Shown: positions 11,721-22,425 of the stretch, piece by piece
Layout of the letters: the number at the start of each line of letters is the position of its first letter
Numbering within the stretch: position 1 is the stretch's first letter
From: Gentiana macrophylla
Taxonomy: Eukaryota > Streptophyta > Magnoliopsida > Gentianales > Gentianaceae
DNA: 64,000 nucleotides
Assembly (NCBI GenBank): GCA_026214975.1
Contig: JAOBSW010000030.1
Location: forward strand, 62,001-126,000
Reading direction: 5' to 3'
The notes under the pieces: model-generated
The model's input: only the letters and a program-made list of their open reading frames with translations
Told to the model about the DNA's origin: nothing
The model's database searches: none
Position numbers and translations under genes: made by a program

Positions 11721-12167
11721 CTTAGTGAAATAGAAGACTTCCTAAATCTATGGAAGAGTGCATGGAACAAGCCTATAAGAATTGTCAAAAGAGGCAAACA
11801 GGCTAAAGAGAGATTCAGAAAGAGGTGAACCCAAGAAATATCGGAGGAAAAGTCCGACAAAAAACGGAAGTCAGTCTGGGACAGAGTAACGGCAGCCATG
11901 TCAGATCGGCTGGGGAAGAAAGGCGCCCTGCAAGTAAGGGATTTCATCCTTTTAAATAGGTCATGTGAGTAGGTTCTTGCAGTGATGGAAAGAAAAGGCA
12001 AAGCATGAGATCCGCCTCCTGTGAGGGGTTCTCGTGAAAAAATAGATCAGACCAAGTATTTCAAATACCATAGAGACATCGGGCATGATTCTTAACAATG
12101 CTGGGATCTAAAAAGGGACATTGACGCTGTTGTCATAGAAGGAAAGCTGGACGAGGTCATCGACTGA
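11721..12167 (+). pseudogene. Tat-like Gypsy gag, 3' piece
   Basis: Gag resumes after the solo LTR with SEIEDFLNLWKSAW and RIVKRGKQAKERFRKR, then, beyond frame changes, KYFKYHRDIGHDS*QCWDLKRDIDAVV near 12050-12150. That is the histidine/cysteine block (FH.D.GH....C..LK..IE) at the gag end of Tat elements, with a stop in the middle. Sequence 12168-12400 is decayed linker. Confidence 0.65.
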
Positions 12168-12400
12168 TCTCATAACTCAGAACCTCAAGGACGAAAGGAG
12201 TTTAGATGAAGAAACTATAATTAAGACCAGGATCATCGAAATGAACCTCAGTGATGAAGGGATCCATCTCCTGACCGTAAGGGGCGGATGGAAAATCATC
12301 CTATCAACACAAACAACATAAACTCAAGAGGTCCGAACAACAGCGCCCGAACTGAATACAAGGTCAGTAGCAAGTCAACTGCCTGATCTGACTCCAACAA

Positions 12401-13870
12401 ATGGCAAAGACTTCTGGTGAAGTAACTTGTGGTCCAAGGGATTCACTTCTGGTAATTAATAATGAAGGGTTATTTATTGAGCTCATGATAAATAAACATG
12501 TGGTGAAGCGTATCTACGTTGATACTGGAAGTGCGGTCGATGTGCTCTATTACAACGTCTTCCAGTCCATGAAGTTAAAGGATACAGAGCTAACACCTAT
12601 GTCAGCTTCCTTATTCGGATTTGCTGGGCCCAGTCCATCGAGTGGGCATGATCAGATTACCCACTACCTTCGGAAATGAGCCCAGGGGCAGGACCTTTAT
12701 GGTCAATTATGTTGTCTCCAGGGCACCCTCTGCATATAATGTCATCATAGGAAGACCTGCCTCGATCGACCTCCAAGCTGTGATCTCCCCAGCTCACATC
12801 AGAATGAAATTTCCAACTCTAGAAGGATCAGTGAAAATCAAAGGTGACGCAGAGGCAGCCAGGTGTTGCTACACGGCAACCATTAATAAAAAAGTGATGG
12901 TGCAACAAGTCTTAGTAGAGGAACTACTACCAAAAAATGAGGAAAGTTGGTGCTTAGAAGACAGAGTTGAAGCAGTTGGATTATGGGAAGAGCAGAAAGA
13001 CTTAACCATAAACATTGGGCCTTGGATTCCAGAGCAGCATAAAGAAACTCTTGTGAAGGTGCTGAGAGAATTCAGAGACGTTTTTGCATGGAAAACTGAG
13101 GATATGACAGGTCTGTCTCCTGAGCTGGCATTGCACACACTTAATGTTGACCCAAACAGAAGGCCCGTTTCGGCAAAAGGAAAGGCATTTCGCTAAGGAG
13201 CGAATGGAAGCAATAGAGACGGAAATACAAAATCTGCTTCAAGCAAACATCATAAGAGAAGAGGTTTATCCGGACTGGCTGGCCAACCCAGGTCTAGTAA
13301 AAAAGACGGATGAAAGTTGGCGAATGTACATGGACTTCACCGACATGAACAAGGTTTGCCCAAAGGACTGCTATCCTCGACCTAAGATCGACATGTTAGT
13401 CGACTCCACTATTGGTTTTCAGGTATTTGCATTTTTAGATGCCTACAAAGGATACCATCAAATATCTATGGACCCCGAAGACTCGTAAAAGACCTTATTT
13501 ATAACAAAGGTAGGTACCTACTATTACATCACCATGCCATTCGGCCTAAAAAATGCTGGAGCAACGTACCAAAGAGCCATGAATAAGAACTTTGGTAGCA
13601 AGATCGGGAGATGCATGGAAGTATACGTGGACAATCTCCTAATCAAGATTAGGTCTCTTAAATAGTATTTACTTGACGTCAGGGAAGTGTTCAGTGTGCT
13701 AAGGCAGAGACAGATGAAGCTCAACCCCAAGAAGTGTACATTTGGGGTCAGATCTGGTAAATTTTTGGGATACATGATCTCAAAAGAAGGAATTAGAGCG
13801 AATCCCGACAAACTTGATGCATTGAAAACATTACCACCCCCATAGAGTATTTAAGGAAGTACAACGGCTA
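12401..13870 (+). pseudogene. Tat-like Gypsy protease and reverse transcriptase
   Basis: 12401-12679 holds the aspartic protease active site IYVDTGSAVDVLYY. A frameshift near 12640 moves the protease tail into 12621-13196 (SAYNVIIGRPASIDLQAVIS), which continues to the N-terminal RT lead. 13144-13488 carries RT blocks, including WRMYMDFTDMNK and FAFLDAYKGYHQI. After a stop, the palm continues to about 13870 with MPFGLKNAGATYQRAMN and, at about 13620, YVDN in place of the catalytic YVDD. The changed second aspartate and the stops show that the enzyme is dead. Confidence 0.8.
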
Positions 13871-13879
13871 ACAAGGCGT

Positions 13880-14338
13880 ATGGCCGCTCTAAACAGATTC
13901 CTATCCAAGTCAGCACAACGTGCTCTACCCTTTTTCAAGGTCTTGAGAAAGACAAGTCCGTTCCAATGGAATGAAGAAAGCCAAAAAGCCTTTGACGACT
14001 TGAAAAGCTACTTAGCCGAGCTGCCCACCTTGGTTTCTCCTCAGGAAGGAGAAACCTTGTTGGTACACTTAGTAGTATGCGGAGAGGCAGTCAGTGTGGT
14101 CTTGGTCAGGGATCAACACAACGCACAAAGGCTGATATGCTATGTAAGCAAGGCTCTTCATGGGACTGAAGTCAGATATACTAACGTGGAAAAGTTAGCA
14201 CTGGCCTTGGTACATGCTTCGAGGAAGCTGAGGCCGTATTTTCAAGTGCACCCAATAACTATGGTGACAGATCATCCATTGCGGATTATCAATCAAACGA
14301 TATCTAGCATCGTCAAAAATCAATCACCAACATCATAA
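13880..14338 (+). pseudogene. Tat-like Gypsy RNase H, truncated
   Basis: The frame contains the RT connection (MAALNRFLSKSAQRALPFF, then FQWNEESQKAFDDLKSYL) and RNase H, with a degenerate first catalytic region (LVVCGEAVSVVLVRD), ICYVSKALHGTEVRY and VTDHPLR. It breaks off at about 14315, where the tandem-array sequence begins, so the last residues of the apparent frame are array DNA. Integrase is absent. Confidence 0.75.
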
Positions 14339-15137
14339 TATCAGCGCTCAACGCTGCTGAAATAAAAGACAAAGAAATTAGTAGAGGATAGAAACATCCA
14401 ATAATACCGATGAAGTGAAGACGTGACAAGAAGAAGATGAAGCATTGGTTTGATGAGTATATTTCAAGTCATGTACTCCATCAATTGTTGAGATGAATTT
14501 AACCAAACAACTTTTTCAGTGAAACTCACATTGATAAAGTGTTGTGAAACTATGACATTTAAAATGTAAAAAACCACAACAATGGATAATGGTTGAAGTA
14601 TATGCCAAATAAATTCAGCCATTCTATTTTGATGTTTCAATAGCACATACAAAATCATACTCACTCCGTGTTTTTTTAATAGTCTCCGGAGGAAAAACCA
14701 CACAGAGTAAGAAAGTGATTAATGTGTCTGAAATAAAAGGTAAAATGACCAAATTATCCCTCTCTTTTTGCTTTTAAATAACATCTACCCATTAATTATA
14801 TATTTACCCATTCCACTCAAAAGTAATTCCCCTTCCCAATTTTCTTTTACGTGACTTAGATAGTAGTACTAGTACAATAATGCAAACATACAAGGTGACT
14901 ATACCAATTCCCTTGACATTGAAAAGTGGTATTTTTCTTTATCCATTTATTGTGTATATGGGAAATATAAAATTTGATAAAATCAGAGAGGGGTAGAAAT
15001 GAAATTAAATAATAAATATTGTATTGAAAATCTATAATGACAGATAAATGTAAAACACAAATTCTAAAAAAAAGTGATAGTTAAAAAAAACGGAGGGAGT
15101 AATTATCTTCTCGCTGAAATAAAATAAAATCAATCAC
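14325..15137 (+). repeat. Tandem-array unit 0 (left part of a split array)
   Basis: Begins CACCAACATCATAATATCAG and ends AATAAAATCAATCAC. Homologous units lie at 26568-27430, 27431-28273, 28274-29137 and, in part, 29138-30445. Unit 0 lacks about 55 bp present in the others after the MITE (the AACAATCGATTATATCAACC segment). Its right edge is the insertion point of the solo LTR that continues to 26562, after which the array resumes at the same unit junction. No gene is recognised in the unit. A short - strand ORF with a hydrophobic stretch recurs in several units. Confidence 0.85.
14660..15099 (+). mobile_element. Stowaway-like MITE in array unit 0
   Basis: Terminal inverted repeats CTCACTCCGTG...CGGAGGGAG flanked by TA on both sides, 440 bp, no coding capacity. 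The CTCCCTCCGT end and TA target duplication are hallmarks of Stowaway (Tc1/mariner-derived) MITEs. The same element sits at the same position in the other array units. Confidence 0.8.
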
Positions 15138-15775
15138 TTGTTAAGAAATCTATGCGGGAACGCAGCGGAATTTAAAATTTTAATTCCTTTTACCAAGATC
15201 AACTTCGTTTAAGCAACAAGCATTAAAAAGTAAACGAGATAGTTACCTTGGACGATCTAAAAGATCGAAGCTTTATTTTCTAAGGTTGTTGGTCCAAGAA
15301 CCGAGCCGTCCAAGTGTCCGGCCTCTAGCGGTAATCCACACGAACAACCGCCGGAATCCTCGAAGGACTGCTACCGAAAAAAGTCGACTGCTATGTCGCC
15401 TTTTCTTCTTCCCACAAGAACTCTCTCTTTCTTTCACTTGAATATTCCAAGAATATTGTGATGTAAGAGCACAACTCCCCTTAAATAAGAGCAAGTGGCG
15501 CCAGTTTCTATTGGAGTGTAGTAGGGAACAATAAACTATTTTCCCAATAGAATAAGGATTTAATAAATGACCTAGATAATTGATTGATTATCTCATTAAG
15601 TACTTACCTTAAACTTATTTAGGATTTTCCTTAAAATTATATATGACATATATTTAATATTTTATATTAAATACTTTCCAAGATATATATTGTCAATTTC
15701 TAATATTAAATATATCTTTATTATATTACCATAAATCAATTTACACATTATATATCACATATATATACTAGATGC

Positions 15776-15780
<5 letters not shown>

Positions 15781-15826
<46 letters not shown>
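15781..15826. repeat. (TA)n microsatellite at left edge of the chromovirus
   Basis: About 46 bp of uninterrupted TA immediately before the 5' LTR. A matching TA run follows the 3' LTR at 25209-25253, so the retrotransposon inserted into, or seeded, a TA tract inside the solo LTR. Confidence 0.9.
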
Positions 15827-15830
<4 letters not shown>

Positions 15831-17972
15831 ATATTCGATTTTCGGAGAAAGCAGACGATGTCTTTTTTGAAAACAAAATATTAGGTTCGGTTTCCTTTTA
15901 TTCGGAGTTAATTATTTTGGACGTTTTATATATAAAATTTCGAGTTTTATATATATAATTAAAAGGAAAATCAATTTTTGTGGTCAAGGGCAATTAAGGA
16001 AAAGAATTAACACTCTTTTAATATTAAGACCTAACCAAAAATCGAGGATTTTCAGCCATTTTCACCTTCCCCCTTCCTTGTGCGGCTTTGTGAGGAGAGA
16101 AAGAGAGAAAGAGAGTTTTCACAATTCTAAGAGGAAGAGTTGATCGTTTTGAACCGATTCAAGAATTGAAGCGTCGTGAGAAGGGCAACGGTTTGCTATC
16201 AGTTTGGTGGTGTTCTTTGCGATCTTTCATCCGAGTTTGGATCGATTTTACTGGCTGCAATGCAGTAAGAAGAACTCGTCCTATGAAATCAATTACTAGT
16301 TATGGGGATATGATCATGTTCTAAGACGTTTTGGTGTTAGAAAATTGAGTTGTTGCCTTGGTAAATGTCTATAGGGGTTATGGTATTGTTAAATGAAGCT
16401 TTTGTGCTCAATGTGTTGATATTATGCTGCTGTTTGGTTGAAATACGATCTGGAAATCGCATGATGATGAGGTTAGGGTTTTGGTCGAACCCAGGTGGAC
16501 GGGCGTCCGGTTCTCTGGACGGGCGTCTGCTTAGGTTGTGTCTCCGACGGGCGTCTGGCTTATCCGGACGGGCGTCTGAGGTGCTATTTTACATTCAGGA
16601 TTGAAACTGTTTTAGGTGGACGGGCGTCTGGGTATGGTGGACGGGCGTCCAGTAATGTTTAGACGGGCGTCCAGGGTCTTAAACGGGCGTCTAGCTTGTT
16701 TTGTCCTTCTTTACTTGTGGGTTATTGTTCAGCCTTATAAACCTGATTTATCCTTATGAAACCTTTATACATGATATGTCAAAATGGTAAAATAAAAAAA
16801 AATAAAAAAAAAAATAAAAAAAAAACTTAGACAAGCCTGAATTGAGCTTCTGATTCGTTTAGTTAAAACACCGAATGTACTCTTCAAGGGAGTTGAAGTT
16901 CGGATCCGTCGGAAGAGCATGATAGGCTTGTGCTTTGATGGATTAGTATACATCAATGTCTGTGTATGTGCTAGGACTTGTCCGTGTCTAGTGGTCTAGG
17001 AAGAGAGTAGTATTTGTGAGGGAGATTATTTGAAAACACTTAGGCTGGCTAGTTAATCACTTAATAAACAACGTATGTGACTAGTAAAAGATTAAACAAC
17101 ATGACTCTCTTGGCTAGGCACCAGGCTAAATCGCGATGCATGTGCTACCTCTGAAGGTGGAGAAACTTCGTAGGTCAAAAGACCCTAAGTACGGAGGGAC
17201 TCTGCTGAGGTGTGCGTGCTATCGGAGTCTACCTTTTCTAGACTTCGTGGATATTGGTGTGATCCACTAATATGTTGCAACAGAGTGTCCCCAAGGTAGA
17301 AGAACTCAGAGGTCAAAGACCTAAGTACTGAGAGGACTCTGCTTTGAGGTGGATGCGCGTAGTGCCCTTGAGTGCGGTTGTAACATAGATAGGCTAAGCG
17401 AAGCTTGATTAGTCACAACATGTTGATGAGCATGAAGTGAACCTTAGATTGAGTCGGTCTCATTTAATCAACTGATTAAATAATTATCATTTCATTATAA
17501 CTATGATTGTTTTCATAGCTTCTCTTTCTTTCTAAGTACGTTGTACTTACCTCGAATGCATACCTTTTCTATGTGTTTGGGGACGAGAAGACGAACAGGT
17601 TTACGAGGAAGAGTTTGACGACGACGTTTGACGGCGCTCGTTGAAGTTTCAAGATGTTTCTATTCTGCTTTTCATTGGTTGTTCTTTCATTACTTTTGAG
17701 GTAGACCTTTGGTCTTGACCGTTTTGTTTTACTTTATCTTTTGGGATCTTCGTACTTTTCTAAATGTAATAATTTACATTTCCACCCCTAGATTTCTTTT
17801 CTACTCTTTAGTTTTTGGGAAAAATTTTATATACCCGAGTTTTGCTTAAGTTTTGCCTTTAATTTGATACGACGTAGTAGAGGCTTACGTATAAAATGAA
17901 TTTACTTTTATTTTATACGTGCCGAACGTTTCTTTCCGGATAAGGACTCGGTGTCCGGAGGCGGGCGTTCTG
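15827..17972 (+). repeat. Chromovirus 5' LTR
   Basis: Begins TGTAATATTCGATTTTCGG. Its last conserved block is GGACTCGGTGTCC followed by GCGTT just before the primer binding site. At 16495-16695 it contains eight or so copies of a GGACGGGCGTCC-type palindrome. A poly-A-rich stretch lies at 16793-16825. It matches the 3' LTR almost throughout, including a tRNA-like stretch of unique text at 16860-17460. Short ORFs within are not genes. Confidence 0.85.
16490..16700 (+). repeat. Iterated CpG palindrome (RRACGNGCGTYY) in chromovirus LTR
   Basis: At least eight spaced copies of a 12-bp motif centred on ACGGGCGT, the best being the perfect inverted repeat GGACGGGCGTCC, within 210 bp. The same cluster recurs in the 3' LTR (23750-23955). 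A related cluster with AAACGAGCGTTT arms is in the solo LTR at 47795-47990. Each copy holds two CpGs. Spacing is irregular (about 20-50 bp), unlike a simple tandem repeat. Confidence 0.8.
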
Positions 17973-17974
17973 AT

Positions 17975-17986
17975 TGGTATCGAGAG
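17975..17986 (+). other. Chromovirus primer binding site
   Basis: TGGTATCGAGAG just inside the 5' LTR resembles the initiator-methionine tRNA complement TGGTATCAGAGC. It sets the LTR boundary at about 17972. Confidence 0.8.
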
Positions 17987-18069
17987 AAAAGCGTCCTTTA
18001 GGCTTCCTTTCTTTTAAGATAAGTTTCTTTAGATCTTTTAGTAACGTCTGGTTTTCTTGATCTTTCAGT

Positions 18070-19573
18070 ATGGTAACCACAAGAAGAGGCGTTCGTGGAG
18101 CTTGGAGCTCAGGGGTTAGACAAGGGGAAGAGAGCCCAGTGCCCGTAGTAGGGGGTGGATTTGTGAGGCAGAATCCTTCGCCTCGTTTGAGTCTTTCACC
18201 ACCACCCCATACAGCCACACCTACACCAAGGTCTCAACAAGAGGTGTCACCAAGGCCGCATCAGAATCTGCCACCCCGACCACCGCCAAGATACAACTAC
18301 ATTTATGGAGAGCCTGGACAAGCACCGATTCGTGTCACTGTAGTAGGCGACATTCCACCGATTAGTGTGCCTCCACCAGTGACCAATGTGTATCCCCCAC
18401 CATCCAGTGCCTACCCTCCAGTGTATCCTCAGCAGCAGCAGGTCTTTTACCCTCCTCCTGTAGGTCATGTTCCTCAACCTACAGTACCACCTTCACCACG
18501 CTTTGACCACCAGCAAGGCGTTGGTCATCCACCCTTTGGTTTTCATCAGCCTCAACAACACCAGTTTTATCAGGGGTACCATCCGTATCAGACTGAGCCT
18601 CAAGTAATCCCACCTTACCCGCAAAGAATAAAGCAGATGTCAAGAAGATGTACCTTTTGGTTACCCTCCGGTTCACCCGCCGATTAGACCGGCTTTTGAG
18701 CACACACGGTGGATTGGTATACAAGATTGAGGAGAAATCGAGTTGAGAACTTCTTTGGTAATGTGGAGCATTCTAAAGCAGAGGAATGGATAAGAGGATT
18801 CGAGAAAGCTTGTAGGAACATACATGTTCCTGAGACAGAGATGGCACAACTGGCAGTCAGTTTTCTGTTGGGAGCAGCGGAAGCGTGGATAGATGCCGTT
18901 CAAAGCAGCAACGGTAAGGTAACGGATTGGGAAGGGTTCAAGACTATGTTTTGTAATGAGTACTTCCCGGTTACGGTCCAAGCAGATAAAGCAAGTCAAT
19001 TTCTGAAGCACAAGCAAGGTACTCATTAGACAGTGTCCCAGTACACTAACAAGTTCAACGAGTTAGGAAGGTATTATCCTGAATTGATGAAAGTGGAAGA
19101 GAGAAAGATGGCCCTTTACAAGGATGGGTTGGCCTACGAGATTCAGTCGGGCATGCTAGGCTTTACGGCAAGGAATATGGCAGAGTTGATGAATAAAGCC
19201 TTGGAAGTCGAGACTTTCAGGAAGAGGGCTACAGTAGTTGTTGGTAATAAGAGGAACTTTGGGACAAGTCAAGGCAGTTATAAGGGAGTGCCACAGCAAG
19301 TCGCCAAGAAGACTATGGCTCCTACAGCAGCTAAGGCCCCGAACAGTGCACCACTTTGCCCCAAGTGCAACAGAAATCATATAGGAGAGTGCAGGCAGAG
19401 TAGTAACGGTTGTTATGTTTGTGGTGAGCAAGGACACTTTTCTAGAGCGTGTCCCAACAGGGGAAACAAGAGTGGTTCAGGTCAAGGAAGCGGGAGAGGC
19501 GGCCCGAGCCGACCGGTTCGAGTTTTTGCAGCGGATGCTAGCTTTGTGGAACCAGAGGATGACGTTATTTCAG
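18070..19573 (+). pseudogene. Chromovirus gag
   Basis: Starts MVTTRRGVRGAW (18070) with a long Pro/Gln/His-rich N-terminal domain to about 18640. There a frameshift breaks the frame, which resumes by 18709. The capsid-like core (AEEWIRGFEKACRN, LAVSFLLGAAEAWIDAV, DWEGFKTMF) runs to a stop at 19027-19029 and continues as SQYTNKFNELGRYYPEL. The zinc knuckle CYVCGEQGHFSRACP is at about 19411-19455, followed by a Gly/Ser/Arg-rich linker. The frame enters protease across a candidate intron at 19574. Two or three lesions inactivate this copy. It should coat the element's RNA in the cytoplasm. Confidence 0.85.
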
Positions 19574-19666
19574 GTACCATGTTTTGTTTCATTCCTTTAT
19601 TAAGATATTTTATGGCATGATTATTCATGTTGTGATGTATTATGAATGAATGAATGTGCATCTTAG
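19574..19666 (+). other. Candidate 93-bp intron between chromovirus gag and protease
   Basis: Starts GTACC and ends TCTTAG, with AG|GTAC at both borders. Removing it joins ...GTTATTTCA-G to GTACGATAATG in frame, so the gag linker (DDVIS) runs on into GTIMLENLVVKALFDTGAS of protease. Left in, the frame stops at 19618-19620. It is AT-rich with a pyrimidine-biased stretch, and its length is normal for a plant intron. The alternative is a chance insertion that duplicated AGGTAC. Confidence 0.55.
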
Positions 19667-20229
19667 GTACGATAATGTTAGAAAACCTAGTGGTCAAGGC
19701 TTTGTTTGATACGGGAGCGTCAAATACTTTTGTGTCAACCAAGGTAGCTAGGAAGTTGAATTTACCTTCGGAGCCTTTAAGAAACACTTTGGAAATAACT
19801 ACACCGTTAGGAAGGGTAACAAGGGTAACTAGAGTGATACCTCAAGTGGAAGTTCGAGTTGGACCTTATCGATGTAAGAGTGACTTTACAGTTTTGGACT
19901 TTTCGGATTTTGATGTAATCCTCGGAATAGATTGGCTATCCGAGAATTATGTTCACTTGGACTGTAAAGAGAAGAAGGTGACTTTTAAAATACCCGGGAA
20001 ATCAGATAAGACATATCAAGGTAATGTGTACAAGCCGAGTAAGAAGCGACATCCGATCATCTCAGCAGTCAAGGCCATCAGGGCTTGTCAGAAGGGTTGT
20101 GAAGGCTACTTGTTGTATGCAATGGATGTGGAACAAGTGAAACCGAAATTGGAAGAAATGCCTATAGTAAGAGAATATCCCGAGGTGTTTCGGAAGAGCT
20201 ACCGGAAACATGCCGGACGAGAGAGATAG
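19654..20229 (+). pseudogene. Chromovirus aspartic protease
   Basis: The frame entered after the candidate intron contains the retropepsin active site LFDTGASNTFVS, the DFSDFDVILGIDWLSENY block that closes the fold, and the usual link (REYPEVF) to RT. The visible frame ends at 20229, where the first RT frameshift occurs. The catalytic Asp-Thr-Gly is intact. As part of a polyprotein it would mature gag and pol. Confidence 0.85.
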
Positions 20230-21470
20230 AGTTTGAGATTCGATTGATACCGGAGCGGCACTAGTTGCCAAGGCACCCCTGAGAATGGCACCGCTGAATT
20301 AAAGGAGTTGAAAGCTCAACTTAAAGATATGCTTGAAAGGAACATAATTCAGCCCGAAGACTCGCCTTGGGGAGCCCCTGTTTTGTTCAGAAGAAGAAAG
20401 ATGGCGGCATGAGAATGTGTATCGACTACAGAGCACCGAACAACCTTACCATCAAGAATAAGTATCCTCTACCAAGGATAGATGATACATTTAATCGATT
20501 CTGCGGGTGGTAAGAAAGTGTTTTCCAAGATCGACTGAGGTCCGGATATCATCGGTGAAGGTTAAGATAGCGAGATATACCAAGACGGCTTTCGAGACGA
20601 GATATGGACAATATGAGTTCCTCGTCATGCCTTTTGGACTCACTAATGCCCCATCTGCATTTATGGATTTGATGCAATGAGTTTTCATGCCGCACTTGGA
20701 TAAGTTCTTGATAGTGTTCATAGACGATATCCTAGTTTACTCTAAGAATGAGAAAGAACACGAGGAACACTTAAAGATAGTGTTGGACACACTGAGGAAG
20801 AATCAGTTGTATGCAAAGTTTTCTAAATGTGACTTTTGGTTGGATCGAGTGAGTTTCTTAGGTCATGTCATTTCTGGAGATGGCATTCAAGTTGATCCGG
20901 CAAAGATCGAGGCAGTTGAGAATTGGCCTAGACCTACTTCAGTTTCAGAGGTAAGAAGTTTTCTTGGGTTGGCTGGTTACTACCGGAAGTTCGTGCAAGA
21001 CTTTTCGAAGATAGCTACTCCACTCACCAGGCTGACGCAGAAGAATGTGAAATTTGAATGGACTAATGAGTGTGATAGGGCTTTTCATACCTTGAAGAGT
21101 AAGTTGACTACGGCACCAGTGTTAGCAGTTTCGGAGATTTTTGATAACTATGATGTCTACACGGATGCTTCGGGACAGGGTTTGGGTTGCGTGTTGATGC
21201 AAGGAGGAAAAGTGATAGCTTATGCGTCTAGGCAGTTGAAGGTGCATGAGAAGAATTACCCGACACATGATCTAGAGTTGGCAATGTAGTATTTGCCTTA
21301 AAGACTTGGAGGCATTACTTATATGGAGTTAAAGCAAGGATCTTCACTGACCATAAGAGTTTAAAATATTTCTTCACCCAAGAGAACCTGAATATGAGAC
21401 AGAGGCGATGGTTAGAGTTCGTTAAGGACTATGATTTGGATATTCAATACCATCCGGTAAAGCGAATGTA
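20230..21470 (+). pseudogene. Chromovirus reverse transcriptase and RNase H
   Basis: RT fingers are readable in shifting frames ([40 protein letters not shown]), with several indels between 20230 and 20690. From 20687 a clean frame gives the catalytic block [19 protein letters not shown], the thumb/connection [20 protein letters not shown] and RNase H ([36 protein letters not shown]). It stops at 21289, and RNase H continues in another frame ([21 protein letters not shown]). The palm motif here is FIDD rather than YIDD, which is common in Gypsy elements. At least four frameshifts and stops are present. Confidence 0.85.
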
Positions 21471-22413
21471 GTGGCGGATGCTCCGGAGCAGAAACCAGTG
21501 TTTGCAGCTTCCAGTGTTGAGGTAGTGGCAGAAAGGTTAGATGGGCTGGAAATCAGAAGCTTTGATCAGATTGAAGGCAGGCAGATTATGGCACCGTTGT
21601 TGGCAAGGTCAGAGTTGATGGATGATATACGGGGAAAGCAAGACGAAGACCCGGTTTTGTTGGATTTGAAGCGAGTTGCTAGAGAGAAGCCTACGGTCGG
21701 TTATGTGCTAGACAAGAATGGAAATCTTTGGTACCAGGATCGTCTATGTGTACCTAATGTTGGTGACTTAAGATAGAGAGTTATGGAAGAAGCACATAGA
21801 ATAGCTTTTGCGGTTCATCCGGTGCTACTAAGATGTCTGAGAGACTTAAAGGAAAGATTTTGGTGGCCTCGATGAAAGTGGAAATAGCCAAGTTTGTGGC
21901 CGAGTGTGACGTATGTCGAAGGTTAAGGCGGAGCATAGAAGACTGGTGGAATGCTTAAGTCATTGGATATCCTGAATGGAAGTGGGATAAGATCACAATG
22001 GACTTCATCACCGGATTACCTAAGACAAGATGCGTCATGACGCAATTTGGGTAATTGTGGATAGATTGACCAAGTCTGCCCATTTCTTACCATACAAGGT
22101 CGACATGCCGTTGAAGAAGATGACGACACTATATCTGGACAATATAGTGAAGCTACACGGAGTTCCTATCTCGATATTTTCTGATCGTGATTCGAGATTT
22201 GTCAGTCGGTTTTTGAAGAGCTTGCAAGAAGCCTTCGGAACTAAGTTAGATTTGAGCACGGCTTTTCACCCTCAGACAGATGGACAATCTGAGAGGACCA
22301 TCCAAACACTCGAGGACATGTTGAGAGCTTGTGTTTTGGAGGTAGGCGGATCATGGGATGATTACCTATCGGTAGCGAGTTTGCCTATAACAACAGTTTT
22401 CATGCGAGCATAG
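21471..22413 (+). pseudogene. Chromovirus integrase core
   Basis: 21471-21776 is the spacer after RNase H. The zinc domain is decayed (about 21780-21950, with CDVCRR-like remains). The catalytic core at 22030-22413 has IWVIVDRLTKSAHFLP, FSDRDSRFVSRF and TDGQSERTIQTLEDML, supplying D, D and E. It would insert the cDNA into host chromatin. Stops at 21774 and in the zinc domain prevent a continuous protein. Confidence 0.85.
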
Positions 22414-22425
22414 GCATGCCGCCGT

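Larger units (their letters stand above)
9598..14320 (+). mobile_element. Truncated Tat-like Ty3/Gypsy element
   Basis: A + strand Gypsy internal region (gag, protease, RT, RNase H) lacking both LTRs and the integrase. It begins at the group II intron fossil and stops within RNase H where a tandem array starts. Motifs such as WRMYMDFTDMNKVCPKD and DVFAWKTEDMTGLSPE place it in the Tat-type, non-chromodomain branch. A Sirevirus-family solo LTR (9937-11720) splits gag. Stops and frameshifts are scattered through it. Confidence 0.8.

Noticed and set aside
16860..17460. Coding or RNA gene within chromovirus LTRs (repeated at 24100-24660)
   Set aside because: Both copies are simply LTR sequence, and the frames contain stops and differ between copies.
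18247..19437. Several - strand ORFs across chromovirus gag
   Set aside because: They are antisense shadows of the + strand gag, whose motifs are clear.
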